Origin: Neisseriaceae bacterium
Lineage (GTDB): Bacteria; Pseudomonadota; Gammaproteobacteria; Burkholderiales; Neisseriaceae
Direction of reading: 5' to 3'
Length of the DNA: 64,000 bases
Assembly: GCA_017458185.1 (NCBI GenBank)
Contig: JAFTFY010000018.1
Location: 80,474 to 144,473, forward strand
Shown: positions 36,146-44,501 of the stretch, piece by piece
Numbering within the stretch: the stretch's first letter is position 1
Layout of the letters: each line of letters begins with the position of its first letter
The notes under the pieces: generated by a model
The model's input: only the letters and a program-made list of their open reading frames with translations
Databases searched by the model: none
Told to the model about the DNA's origin: nothing
Program-made: the position numbers and the translations under genes

Positions 36146-38614
36146 ATGGCAACTTCAACAAAATCGAAAAGCACCCAAAAAACGGTAGCAGAAAAAGCAA
36201 GCAAAACAACCGCAAGCAAAAAAACTGCTGCCGCCAAACCTGCGGCTAAAAGCACGGCGGTGAAAAAAACCACAACCGCCAGCAAAACAGCGGCGGCAAA
36301 AAAACCTGCGGCAAAATCAACCGCTAAATCAGCAACGGTAGCCAAAAAAGCCGCAACTGTAAGTAAAACAGCGGCAGTAAAAAAATCTGCTGTAAAATCA
36401 ACCGCTAAAACCGCAACCGTAGCGAAAAAAGCCACAACTGCCAGTAAAACAACGGCGGCAAAATCAACCGCTAAAACCGCAACCGTAGCGAAAAAAACCA
36501 CAACCGCCAGTAAAACCACTGCGGCGAAAAAGCCTGCGGAAAAATCAACCGCTAAAACTACGCCCAGAACTGCGGCAAAAAAATCTGCTGAAAAAAGCAC
36601 GGAAAAAACCGTAGAAAAAGAAAATAAATCGCCAGAAAAAGAAAATAAATCCGCCAAAAATAATGGCAAAAACAAAGCGGCAGAAAACAAAGAAGTGGCT
36701 TTATCGGCTCAAAACAATCAACCGCACGCCTTAACAGACGCGGAAAAATTAAGCCTGCAACAACTGTTTAAAATGGGTAAAGAACGCGGTTTTGTAACCC
36801 ATGCCGAAATCAACGATCGCTTACCTGAAAGCATGGCTGCCGATTCCGACCAGTTAGATAACTTGCTGAAATTATTAGGCAATATGAACATCACCGTTAC
36901 CGAAGATAAAGCCGATTCGGAAATGTTGATGAACGATAACGCCACAGTGGTCAGCGAAGAAGATGCCGAAGCCGAAGCCGAAGCCGCTTTGTCGAATGTG
37001 GATTCGGAATTTGGTCGTACCACAGACCCTGTGCGAATGTATATGCGTGAAATGGGAGCAGTGGAGTTACTTAAACGAGAAGACGAAATTGTTATTGCCA
37101 AAAAAATCGAAGAAGCCCTAAAAGATATGGTGCAATCGTTAAGCGAATGTCCAGGCTCGATTGCGGAAATTTTGGCGTTAATCGAAAAAGTGAAATTAGG
37201 TGATTTGAAAATTGACGATGTGGTTGAAGGCTTTGTCGGTGCGGACGATTTGGGTGCATTGGATATTAGCGGTGAGCAAGAAGTTGAAGTGGATATGAGC
37301 GATGATGACGCTGATGATACGGATCGCGATGAAGATGAAGACGAAGACACCGAAACCGATACCCCAAGCCAAGAACAACAAGACTTGGAACAACTGAAAT
37401 TGCAAGCAGAAGAACATTTTGCAGGCATTAAAAAACTGTATAACAATATGGTGAAACAGTTGAAAAAACACGGCTCACAACACAAATCATACATTAAAGT
37501 GCGTGATGAAATTCGTGATGAACTCTTCAAAGTGCGTTTCACATTCAAACAAATCGAAGCCCTGTACGACAGTCTAACCAATCGTGTGAAAGACATTCGC
37601 ACATTAGAACGAGAAGTGCGTGCCATTTGCGTAGAGCAAATCGGTATGGATTCAGCCTATTTTATTGAACAATTCGGCAGCAATCAAACCAATTTAGATT
37701 GGGTTGAAAACGAAGTGGCACAAGGCAAACAATGGGCAGACGCATTAGACCGCTTCCGTCATCAAGTAATTGAAAAACAAGAAAAATTACTTGAACTGCA
37801 AGAAGGTGCGATGTTGCCGATTGATGAACTGAAAGCCATCAGCAAAAAATTGTCCATTAGCGAACGCAAAACCGCCCAAGCCAAGCAAGAAATGATTCAA
37901 GCCAACTTGCGTTTGGTGATTTCCATTGCCAAACGCTACACCAATCGTGGCTTGCAATTTTTGGATTTAATTCAAGAAGGCAATATTGGCTTAATGAAAG
38001 CCGTAGATAAATTTGAATATCGGCGTGGCTATAAATTTTCCACTTATGCGACTTGGTGGATTCGCCAAGCGATTACGCGTTCGATTGCAGACCAAGCACG
38101 CACCATTCGTATTCCCGTGCATATGATTGAAACCATTAACAAAATGAATCGCATATCACGGCAATACCTACAAGAACACGGTGTAGAACCCGAACCCGCC
38201 TTGCTTGCCAAAGAAATGGAACTGCCCGAAGACCGTATTCGCAAAATTATGAAAATCGCCAAAGAACCCATTTCAATGGAAACCCCGATTGGCGGCGATG
38301 AAGATTCACATTTGGGCGATTTTATCGAAGACGCACACAATATGGCACCTGCGGACGCGGCGATGTACGCAGGTTTGCGAGACACCACCAAGGAACTTCT
38401 GGCAAGTCTTACCCCACGCGAAGCCAAAGTGTTGCGAATGCGTTTTGGCATTGAAATGAACACCGACCACACTTTGGAAGAAGTGGGTAGACAATTTGAT
38501 GTAACGCGTGAGCGTATTCGTCAAATCGAAGCCAAAGCCCTACGCAAACTCCGCCACCCCAGCCGCAGCGAACAGTTGCGTAGTTTCTTGGAAATGTATA
38601 GCGAAAGGGGCTAA
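36146..38614 (+). CDS. rpoD: RNA polymerase sigma-70 factor with histone-H1-like extension
   Basis: The 822-residue housekeeping sigma factor has all regions: 1.1 (from about residue 200, [17 protein letters not shown]), 1.2 ([14 protein letters not shown]), the acidic non-conserved region with [16 protein letters not shown], regions 2-3 ([37 protein letters not shown]) and 4 ([19 protein letters not shown]). The first ~190 residues are an extra tail of Lys, Ala, Thr and Ser in repeated [18 protein letters not shown] units. Sigma-70 homologues in Neisseria are about 640 residues and lack this. GGAG precedes the ATG. Confidence 0.95.
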   Translation: MATSTKSKSTQKTVAEKASKTTASKKTAAAKPAAKSTAVKKTTTASKTAAAKKPAAKSTAKSATVAKKAATVSKTAAVKKSAVKSTAKTATVAKKATTASKTTAAKSTAKTATVAKKTTTASKTTAAKKPAEKSTAKTTPRTAAKKSAEKSTEKTVEKENKSPEKENKSAKNNGKNKAAENKEVALSAQNNQPHALTDAEKLSLQQLFKMGKERGFVTHAEINDRLPESMAADSDQLDNLLKLLGNMNITVTEDKADSEMLMNDNATVVSEEDAEAEAEAALSNVDSEFGRTTDPVRMYMREMGAVELLKREDEIVIAKKIEEALKDMVQSLSECPGSIAEILALIEKVKLGDLKIDDVVEGFVGADDLGALDISGEQEVEVDMSDDDADDTDRDEDEDEDTETDTPSQEQQDLEQLKLQAEEHFAGIKKLYNNMVKQLKKHGSQHKSYIKVRDEIRDELFKVRFTFKQIEALYDSLTNRVKDIRTLEREVRAICVEQIGMDSAYFIEQFGSNQTNLDWVENEVAQGKQWADALDRFRHQVIEKQEKLLELQEGAMLPIDELKAISKKLSISERKTAQAKQEMIQANLRLVISIAKRYTNRGLQFLDLIQEGNIGLMKAVDKFEYRRGYKFSTYATWWIRQAITRSIADQARTIRIPVHMIETINKMNRISRQYLQEHGVEPEPALLAKEMELPEDRIRKIMKIAKEPISMETPIGGDEDSHLGDFIEDAHNMAPADAAMYAGLRDTTKELLASLTPREAKVLRMRFGIEMNTDHTLEEVGRQFDVTRERIRQIEAKALRKLRHPSRSEQLRSFLEMYSERG

Positions 38615-38619
38615 CTTTT

Positions 38620-38648
38620 CTTCAAACAAGGGGAAAATTTGCTATAAT
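38620..38648 (+). promoter_or_regulatory. Extended -10 promoter of tRNA-Ile
   Basis: TGCTATAAT (38640-38648) forms an extended -10, 14 bases before the tRNA 5' end at 38663; the -35 region (near 38620) is weak. Confidence 0.7.
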
Positions 38649-38662
38649 TGCCCCCTTTTAAC

Positions 38663-38738
<76 letters not shown>

Positions 38739-38814
38739 ATTTCAAACAGTGTAATCGAGTATAGATTGCACTGTTTTTACTTTCAGGCAGCCTGAAATAA
38801 CACAAGGAAAAAAT

Positions 38815-39636
38815 ATGCCCGAACTTCCCGAAGTAGAAATCACCCGACAAGGCATTGCACCGCATATTGTGGGCAAAACCGTTGCCGAAGTAATTGTTCG
38901 CAATGGCAATTTACGCCGCAAAGTTCGCCCTGATTTGCCGCAAATTTTGGCTCATACAACGATAAAATACACACACCGCCGAGCGAAATACATTATTTTA
39001 GAATTTAATTTAGGCGTGTTGATGATTCATTTAGGTATGAGTGGTAGCCTGCGGATTATTTTACCCAACCGCCCTGCCCCTTTGCAAAAACACGACCATA
39101 TTGACTTAATTTTCACAGACGGCACAATCCTGCGTTATCACGACCCACGCCGTTTTGGGCTGTTTGAATGGTTTTATGGCATAAAAGAAAATGCGTCAAT
39201 ATTGCAAAATTTAGGCGTAGAGCCATTAGACGAAGCGTTTAACGGCACCTATTTATATCAACAACTACACAATAAAAAACTGCCCATTAAAACGGCTCTG
39301 ATGAGCGGTAAAATTGTGGTTGGCGTGGGCAATATATACGCCAACGAAGCCTTATTTATGGCAAAAATCAATCCGCAAAGACTTTCAGGTAGCGTCAAAC
39401 GCAAAGAATGTAACGCATTATGTGAAGCAATCAAAGAAGTTTTGCAACAATCCATTCAAAACGGCGGCAGTACCTTACGAGATTTCACCCACAGCGATGG
39501 CTCACACGGCTATTTTCAACAATATTATCGTGTATATGGCAAAGAAAACACCCCCTGCTCTATTTGCGGCACATTGATAGAACGCATGGTGCAAAATCAA
39601 CGCAGTTCATTTTTCTGCCCGAATTGTCAGAAATAA
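38815..39636 (+). CDS. mutM: Formamidopyrimidine-DNA glycosylase
   Basis: The 273-residue base-excision repair glycosylase removes 8-oxoguanine. The N-terminal PELPEVE gives catalytic Pro and Glu. GNIYANEALF is the helix-two-turn-helix region, and a C-terminal zinc finger has CSIC and CPNC. A degenerate uptake sequence near 39383 (LSGSVKRKE) lies in frame. AAGGA precedes ATG 38815. Confidence 0.96.
   Translation: MPELPEVEITRQGIAPHIVGKTVAEVIVRNGNLRRKVRPDLPQILAHTTIKYTHRRAKYIILEFNLGVLMIHLGMSGSLRIILPNRPAPLQKHDHIDLIFTDGTILRYHDPRRFGLFEWFYGIKENASILQNLGVEPLDEAFNGTYLYQQLHNKKLPIKTALMSGKIVVGVGNIYANEALFMAKINPQRLSGSVKRKECNALCEAIKEVLQQSIQNGGSTLRDFTHSDGSHGYFQQYYRVYGKENTPCSICGTLIERMVQNQRSSFFCPNCQK
39276..39292. 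other. Note on uptake-sequence remnant inside mutM region
   Basis: I see no full uptake sequence in this part of mutM; the only trace is the eroded CTTTCAGGTAGCGTCAAA near 39382-39399. It is listed so that absence of a full copy in mutM is recorded. Confidence 0.3.
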
Positions 39637-39668
39637 AAATGCTTTCAGGCAGCCTGAAACCCTTTATC

Positions 39669-39776
39669 AAACGCCCACGCCGCAGGGCGTTTTTTTCTTT
39701 TGTTTCCCAGTGTTTGTTGTAAGAGTACTCTTACAAGCGTCCTTGACAAAGGACGCTTGTACGAAAAATTTTTTGC
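39669..39776. repeat. Terminator/palindrome/TTGACAAA-loop module, copy A
   Basis: The stem AAACGCCC-ACGCCGCA-GGGCGTTT plus T-run (39669-39696) probably terminates mutM. Next come the perfect 20-bp palindrome TTGTAAGAGTACTCTTACAA (39717-39736) and the stem ACAAGCGTCC-TTGACAAA-GGACGCTTGT (39733-39760), then GTACGAAAAATTTTTT. It lies upstream of the lipoprotein starting at 39850. The copy at 43153-43258 has the same plan. Confidence 0.85.
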
Positions 39777-39849
39777 CATTTTGTATATAAAAAAGTGGCA
39801 AAAACAAAGCAACACAATGTATTTCAACTTTTTTATGGGGAACAATCTG

Positions 39850-40344
39850 ATGAAAAAATCTCTTTTGACTTTTTGCGTCATCACTGTTTTCGCTGTTAGT
39901 GCCTGTGCCACAGACGAAGCCGATGTTTATGACGCAGATGATTTAAATACGCAACAAAATTCGCAAACGGTGCAGATTTTGGATATTCGACCTGCCAAAA
40001 TTAAATCTGCTAACAATGAAGCCAAAGGTATTGCCACAGCATTGGGTGTGGCTGTGGGCGGTATTTTAGGCAATAAAACAACCAAAGAAAAAAACTCAAC
40101 CGCAGGCACGGCTTTGGGTGCGGTTGCAGGTGGTGCACTGGGTTACGGTGCAGGAGCGGTTGCGGGTTCGGTTAAGTCGGAGGGCGTAACCATTACTTAT
40201 CAAAGCAGAAATGGCATTAAAACTTCTACGCAAAAAGGTCGTTTGTGTCAATTCAAAGAGGGAACGGCATTATTAGTTTCCACACACAAAGGTGATACAC
40301 GCATTCAACCGAATGCAACTTGCTCAAAAGGAAATAAAAAATGA
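39850..40344 (+). CDS. Glycine-zipper (17-kDa antigen-type) lipoprotein
   Basis: The 164-residue outer-membrane lipoprotein has the signal MKKSLLTFCVITVFAVSAC. A glycine-zipper helix pair (ALGVAVGGILGNKTT and AGTALGAVAGGALGYGAGAVAGS) matches the SlyB/Rick_17kDa type. A C-terminal domain holds YQSRNGIKTSTQKGRLCQF. GGGGAA precedes ATG 39850. The stop overlaps the next gene's start by 4 bases (ATGA), so the two are coupled. Confidence 0.85.
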   Translation: MKKSLLTFCVITVFAVSACATDEADVYDADDLNTQQNSQTVQILDIRPAKIKSANNEAKGIATALGVAVGGILGNKTTKEKNSTAGTALGAVAGGALGYGAGAVAGSVKSEGVTITYQSRNGIKTSTQKGRLCQFKEGTALLVSTHKGDTRIQPNATCSKGNKK

Positions 40345-41102
40345 AAAAATTGATTGTACTGTGTTTTGCATTGTGGGCAAGCAACGCATACGCTGATTTA
40401 GACACCTTACGGCGTGCTGAAATGCAACAACAAAGGCAAGAACAAGCCGCTGCTCAAAAAGCCAGAGCGGAAGCGGCAGCACGAGAAAAGTCTCGACAAG
40501 AAGCGGCAAGACAAGCCCGTGCCGAAGCCGCTGCTCGAGAACAGGCTCGACAAGAGGTATTGGCACGCGAAAGAGCCAAGCAAGAAGCCAAAGAAGAACG
40601 CGATTATCAAGAAAGAATGGCGGATAAATATCGCCGACAGGCACAAGAAGATAAGTTATTTGAACTTGAACTTGAAGCAAAGCGTGAAGAATTGGCAGCC
40701 AAAAAAGGTAATCGTTCGCATGAAGACAGAATGAGAGAACTTCAATTAGAAGAAGAAAGAGCCATGAGTGCGGCTCGCTCCAAAAAAGCGGATAAATTCG
40801 CCAAAGAAAGTTTGAAAGACCGCCACGCAAGCCGTGATAGCATTTATGCGGAAAACGAAGTCAAACGCTCCGAAAAAGAAATTAACAAAGGAGCAGGCAA
40901 AATGCTTGGTAACAGCAAACTGAATGACGATGTGTATTTGGTGAATGAACAAGGCGTGGAAAGCATTGAAACACGCGGCAGGGTTTCGATTGCCAAAATC
41001 ATCTCGCTTACGCTGATTGTGCTTGCTCTGATTGCTGGCGGTTTGTTCTATTGGTTATCAAATCAGAAAAAACAACAACAAAACCCACCAACTAACCCAT
41101 AA
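40341..41102 (+). CDS. Exported coiled-coil protein with C-terminal membrane helix
   Basis: The 253-residue protein has the signal MKKLIVLCFALWASNAYA. A long Ala/Arg/Glu/Gln-rich coiled coil spans about 25-200, with repeated A.AAAREKSRQE.AR-like units, and a transmembrane helix lies at about 217-238 (ISLTLIVLALIAGGLFYWL). It is translationally coupled to the preceding glycine-zipper lipoprotein, so the pair probably acts in one envelope complex (inference). A terminator made from an uptake sequence follows. Confidence 0.75.
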   Translation: MKKLIVLCFALWASNAYADLDTLRRAEMQQQRQEQAAAQKARAEAAAREKSRQEAARQARAEAAAREQARQEVLARERAKQEAKEERDYQERMADKYRRQAQEDKLFELELEAKREELAAKKGNRSHEDRMRELQLEEERAMSAARSKKADKFAKESLKDRHASRDSIYAENEVKRSEKEINKGAGKMLGNSKLNDDVYLVNEQGVESIETRGRVSIAKIISLTLIVLALIAGGLFYWLSNQKKQQQNPPTNP

Positions 41103-41114
41103 AAACATAAGTAC

Positions 41115-41145
41115 AAAACGCTTTCAGGCAGCCTGAAAGCGTTTT
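41115..41145 (+). terminator. Uptake-sequence terminator
   Basis: A 15-bp stem whose middle is TTTCAGGC-A-GCCTGAAA is extended by AAAACGC/GCGTTTT and followed by T-run. It is 12 bases after the coiled-coil gene stop. It doubles as an uptake signal and a terminator. Confidence 0.85.
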
Positions 41146-41311
41146 TTGCGTTAGGTTATAAATGACAAGCATGCGTGTAATCTCTTGACTATAAGAAATG
41201 GCAATACAAAAAACCTTTCAGGCTGCCTGAAACTTTTATCATTTATATAAAATTCCGCCCCACACTTTCGATTATAATCACCCCTTTCAACCCAATATAA
41301 AGGATTGCGAA

Positions 41312-41794
41312 ATGAAATTAACTTCTCCTGAATTTACTGCTGGGCAAATGTTGCCTTTGTCGTTTCAAGCCGACCAAGAGAATGCTTCGCCTGAACTACG
41401 CTGGGACGAAGTGCCGCAAGGTGTGAAAAGTTTTGCGGTTGCCATGCACGACCCTGACGCACCTACGGGCGGTGCGGGCTGGTGGCACTGGTTTGTGTAT
41501 AATCTGCCTGCCGATTTGCGTTCATTGCCGCACAATGCGGGCGATATTTCGGGCAAAAACCTGCCGCAAGGTGCGGTTACGCTGGCGAATACCAACAACG
41601 ACAAGGCATACGGCGGTTGTATGCCGCCAGTGGGGGACGCGGCTCATCGCTATATTTTTACGGTGTATGCTCTGGATAAGGTGTTAGACGACACAGACAT
41701 TCCGCCCAACGCTCAAACTTCGTTTGTCGGCTTTGTGGTGAATGCACACAGCATTGATAAAGCGTCTTTAATGGCGTTCTATGAAAGAAAATAA
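41312..41794 (+). CDS. YbhB/YbcL family (PEBP) protein
   Basis: The 160-residue phosphatidylethanolamine-binding-type protein has the signature AMHDPDAPTGGAGWWHWFVYNLP and GG.MPP...HRYIFTVYAL. The bacterial members are of uncertain function; some inhibit kinases. There is no signal peptide, so it is cytosolic. AAAGGA precedes the start. Confidence 0.93.
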   Translation: MKLTSPEFTAGQMLPLSFQADQENASPELRWDEVPQGVKSFAVAMHDPDAPTGGAGWWHWFVYNLPADLRSLPHNAGDISGKNLPQGAVTLANTNNDKAYGGCMPPVGDAAHRYIFTVYALDKVLDDTDIPPNAQTSFVGFVVNAHSIDKASLMAFYERK

Positions 41795-42181
41795 TCAATA
41801 AAAACAAGGCAATAAATTTGGATAAACTTGGCGAAAAATCATTCAATATTTTATTTTATGGTTTTCTACACGCCAAGTTTATCCTAAAATAGATTTTTAT
41901 CATCACACGGATTGAAAAATTTTTTATATAAATTTCAATAAGTTATATAATAAAAGGGTAAAGAAAAAACCGCTTGGCAAAGAATGCGAAACGGTTTCAA
42001 GTTTGATGAGGAAACATAAAAGAAAGGACAATGATTTCAGGAGTGAAATATACAGATTTTGACTTTTGGTGTCAATAGTTTTTTCAAAAATATTTTATCA
42101 ATAAAAACAAGAACTTAATTTTTTGGCAAAATGGGCTAAAAACTTATAGAAAAAAACACCATTGATTTTTAAGGAAATTTT
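41795..42181. other. Gene-poor gap upstream of hisH
   Basis: 387 bases, AT-rich. It contains an AAACCG ... CGGTTT pair (about 41968-41996) and a possible 15-residue ORF (ATG 42031 to TAG 42078, with AAAGGA close upstream) encoding MISGVKYTDFDFWCQ. No RNA gene is recognised, and no full uptake sequence is present, which is unusual here. Confidence 0.45.
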
Positions 42182-42829
42182 ATGAAAATCGCCATAATTG
42201 ATTACGGAATGGGCAACTTACATTCGGTCTTAAAATCGGTACTTTTTGTTGTGCAGCACACAAAAAGCCCTGCGACAGCGTTTTTAACGCACAATCCCGA
42301 AGAAGTTTTGTCGGCAGACAAAGTGATTTTTCCAGGACAGGGGGCAATGCCCGATTGTATGAAATCGTTGCAACAATCGGACTTGGGCGAAGCCGTTGCT
42401 ATTTCTTTGAAAAATAAACCTTTTTTTGGCATTTGCGTGGGGGCACAACTTCTGTTTGATATAAGCGAAGAAGGCAACACACGGGGCTTGGGGCATTTTT
42501 CAGGCAGCGTCAAACGCTTTAATCAGCCTTTGCAAGATAAAAACGGCAACCGCTTAAAAGTGCCGCACATGGGCTGGAACACCGTGCGACAATGCCAAAA
42601 ACACCCATTATTCAAAGACTTAAAAGACAACGCTCATTTTTATTTTGTGCATAGTTATTACTTTGCCCCCGATCATCAAAACATTATTTTGGGCGAGTCC
42701 GACTACCCCACTCCATTTGCCTGCATTGTTGGCAAGGATAATGTTTTTGCCACACAATTTCACACCGAAAAAAGCGGCGATAACGGCTTGTTATTGCTGA
42801 AAAATTTTATTGAGTGGAATGGGGAATGA
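42182..42829 (+). CDS. hisH: Imidazole glycerol phosphate synthase glutaminase subunit
   Basis: The 215-residue class I glutamine amidotransferase has the nucleophile Cys in GICVGAQ and His/Glu in QFHTEKSG. It supplies ammonia to HisF in histidine synthesis. It is a lone gene here; no other his gene is in the window, which also occurs for the HisH-like partners of sugar-amine pathways. An eroded uptake sequence, TTTTCAGGCAGCGTCAAA, gives HFSGSVKRF. AAGGA precedes the start. Confidence 0.85.
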   Translation: MKIAIIDYGMGNLHSVLKSVLFVVQHTKSPATAFLTHNPEEVLSADKVIFPGQGAMPDCMKSLQQSDLGEAVAISLKNKPFFGICVGAQLLFDISEEGNTRGLGHFSGSVKRFNQPLQDKNGNRLKVPHMGWNTVRQCQKHPLFKDLKDNAHFYFVHSYYFAPDHQNIILGESDYPTPFACIVGKDNVFATQFHTEKSGDNGLLLLKNFIEWNGE

Positions 42830-42841
42830 GCAATGTGCAAT

Positions 42842-43141
42842 TTCAGGCAGCCTGAAAGCACTTTCCGTGCAGGGAAATTGTCATTACGAGTATTAACAAA
42901 GTTAATGCGTAGTAATCTCCGAGCGTAAGAAGATCGGCAATGCAAAGATAATTTCAGGTAGCCGCTGTTCGTCATTGCGAGCCGTGCCGAAAGCACGGCG
43001 TGGCAATCTCCTGAAACAGTTTTTAAATGAGCGTAAGCGAAGTTTAAAAACTGTTTCAGGGTAGCCTATCAAATACAACGGCATTGCAAAAAGTTTTTAA
43101 CTTCACTTCGTTCGTTGAACGCTGTTTCAGGCAGCCTGAAA
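42842..43141. repeat. Hairpin mosaic after hisH
   Basis: An uptake sequence is followed by the CACTTTCCGTGC repeat shared with 17529. Then come GTCATTGCGAG-GCCGTGC-CGAAA-GCACGGC-GTGGCAATCTC (42971-43010) and a 17-bp perfect inverted repeat (43011-43027 with 43043-43059), loop 15. The part at 42880-42960 is an eroded version of the same (GTCATTACGAG ... AGTAATCTCC). Confidence 0.7.
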
Positions 43142-43152
43142 AAAGCTACGCC

Positions 43153-43258
43153 AAACGCCCACGCCACAGGGCGTTTTTTATTTTGTCTTCAATGAGTTGC
43201 TTATAGAGTACTCTATAAGGGCAGGCTTGACAAAGCCTGCCCGTACGAAAATTTTTTT
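43153..43258. repeat. Terminator/palindrome/TTGACAAA-loop module, copy B
   Basis: AAACGCCC-ACGCCACA-GGGCGTTT plus T-run is followed by the palindrome TTATAGAGTACTCTATAA (43201-43218). Next is the stem GGGCAGGC-TTGACAAA-GCCTGCCC (43219-43242), then GTACGAAAATTTTTTT. It has the same order and spacing as 39669-39776 but different stem sequence. It ends 27 bases before the start of the next gene. Confidence 0.88.
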
Positions 43259-43285
43259 CTACTAACCACTTTTAGGAGAATACCG

Positions 43286-43807
43286 ATGAAAAAAATCACT
43301 CTTGCCGCACTGATTTTTGTCGCAACAATCGCACATACTGCAAATGCAGAAGAAATCAAACCACAGGAAAAAGTTTTGTTTGAAAAATGTGTTCATGAAA
43401 AAGGAGAATATGGTCGAAGTGGTCATTGGGCTATCATTACTACTGTTACAGGTATTGACTGGATAGACAAAGAGTTAAACAACTTTTTATTTAAAGATAA
43501 GACAGAAAGTCAAATTAAAAAAGAAATGGAGGACGATTATAAATCTACTATCGAATTTTATAGTGATAAAGAATTCGGTGGAAAAGGTTTTACAATTCCT
43601 AAAGATTGCGGGGAACCTATTGAGTTAAGTCAAGAACTATCCGTAACTTTTCACGAAAAAAAGGGAAATACTCTAATATTTATAAAAACGGAATCTGGAA
43701 ATGCTTCGCATGTGGGTGGAAATGGCTCATGGGGTAAGTGGGAAGAAATGATTATTGATTTGAAAACAAGGAAAAAGAAAATAAGAAAATCTCAACCAGA
43801 AGGTTAA
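43286..43807 (+). CDS. Exported protein, unknown family
   Basis: The 173-residue protein has the signal MKKITLAALIFVATIAHTANA. It contains WAIITTVTGIDWIDKELNNFLF, resembling the DUF3298/RsiV-like layout only loosely. Two Cys (KCVHE, DCGEP) and a basic tail (RKKKIRKSQ) are present. GGAG lies 8 bases before ATG 43286. AT-rich codon use suggests a younger gene. Confidence 0.7.
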   Translation: MKKITLAALIFVATIAHTANAEEIKPQEKVLFEKCVHEKGEYGRSGHWAIITTVTGIDWIDKELNNFLFKDKTESQIKKEMEDDYKSTIEFYSDKEFGGKGFTIPKDCGEPIELSQELSVTFHEKKGNTLIFIKTESGNASHVGGNGSWGKWEEMIIDLKTRKKKIRKSQPEG

Positions 43808-43820
43808 TAAACTAAATAAA

Positions 43821-43844
43821 ACAGCGGAAAAATCCGCTGTTTTT
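43821..43844 (+). terminator. Terminator
   Basis: ACAGCGGA-AAAA-TCCGCTGT is followed by TTTT, 14 bases after the preceding gene. Confidence 0.88.
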
Positions 43845-43923
43845 AGTTTCAGGCTGCCTGAAATTATTTTTGCAATACCGTTTTTCGTGCGTGCGAAGAT
43901 TACTACACCTTATACAGTTTAAT

Positions 43924-44332
43924 GGGGTTGCCACGATTGCTTACGCAATCTCGCAACGACACAGGCGTAAACGAAGCGGTAAAACCGCTAACGCCTGTCT
44001 GTCGGCTCGCAATGACGAAATGGGCTGCCTGAAATTTAAACCGTGTCAAAAGCGAGCCTTGACGAAAGGCAAGGCGTGGCAATCTAATTTTGTCTGATAA
44101 GACAAAACACAACGCCAAAGGCGTTGTAACGGCAGTATTCAAAATAATTAAAGGCAACCTGAAAAATTGAATGCAATGCCGTTAAAAACGCCTATCGGCG
44201 TTTGTTAAAACCTGCGGTTTTAACTGGATTGCCACGATTTTTTTCTACGAGACCCCCACGCCTTACGGCTCGGGGCGACACAGTTGTAAATGGCAAAGCC
44301 ATTAACAACTGTCTGTCGTCTTGCAATGACAC
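43924..44332. repeat. TCATTGCGAG mosaic element, copy 2
   Basis: Repeated TTGCCACGATT/CTCGCAA pieces surround swappable hairpins. ACAGGCGT ... ACGCCTGT, AACGCC-AAA-GGCGTT, AACGCC-TATC-GGCGTT and CTGGATTGCCACG are visible, together with GTTGTAAATGGC ... GCCATTAACAAC and TTGCAATGACAC. It overlaps no gene and fills most of the gap before parE. Confidence 0.7.
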
Positions 44333-44341
44333 TGTTTTTTC

Positions 44342-44447
44342 TTTCAGGCAGCCTGAAAAGCAAAATCGAAGCGTTATCTAAAATAATCCGTTTTGCCTGA
44401 TAAGGCAAAACGAAAAACCTAATTGCTCATTACTCTTTGCCATTACT
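44342..44447. repeat. DUS-centred composite repeat, copy 3 (half)
   Basis: The uptake sequence (44342-44358) is followed by ATCGAAGCGTTATCT (44365-44379), the hairpin CGTTTTGCCT-GATA-AGGCAAAACG (44389-44412) and heptamer tail AATTGCTCATTACTC. It is one arm of the palindrome only. Confidence 0.75.
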
Positions 44448-44501
44448 TACCGCTTATTATTTTGCTAAAATCTCCCCTTTTAACGCCAAATGCCAAACGC
44501 T

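Noticed and set aside
36112..36690. 192-residue minus-strand ORF opposite rpoD
   Set aside because: Its Val/Leu/Ala/Phe repeats are the complement of the Lys/Ala repeats of the rpoD tail; rpoD is clearly the real gene.
42182..42829. hisH as part of a histidine operon
   Set aside because: No hisF, hisA or other his gene is next to it in this window.
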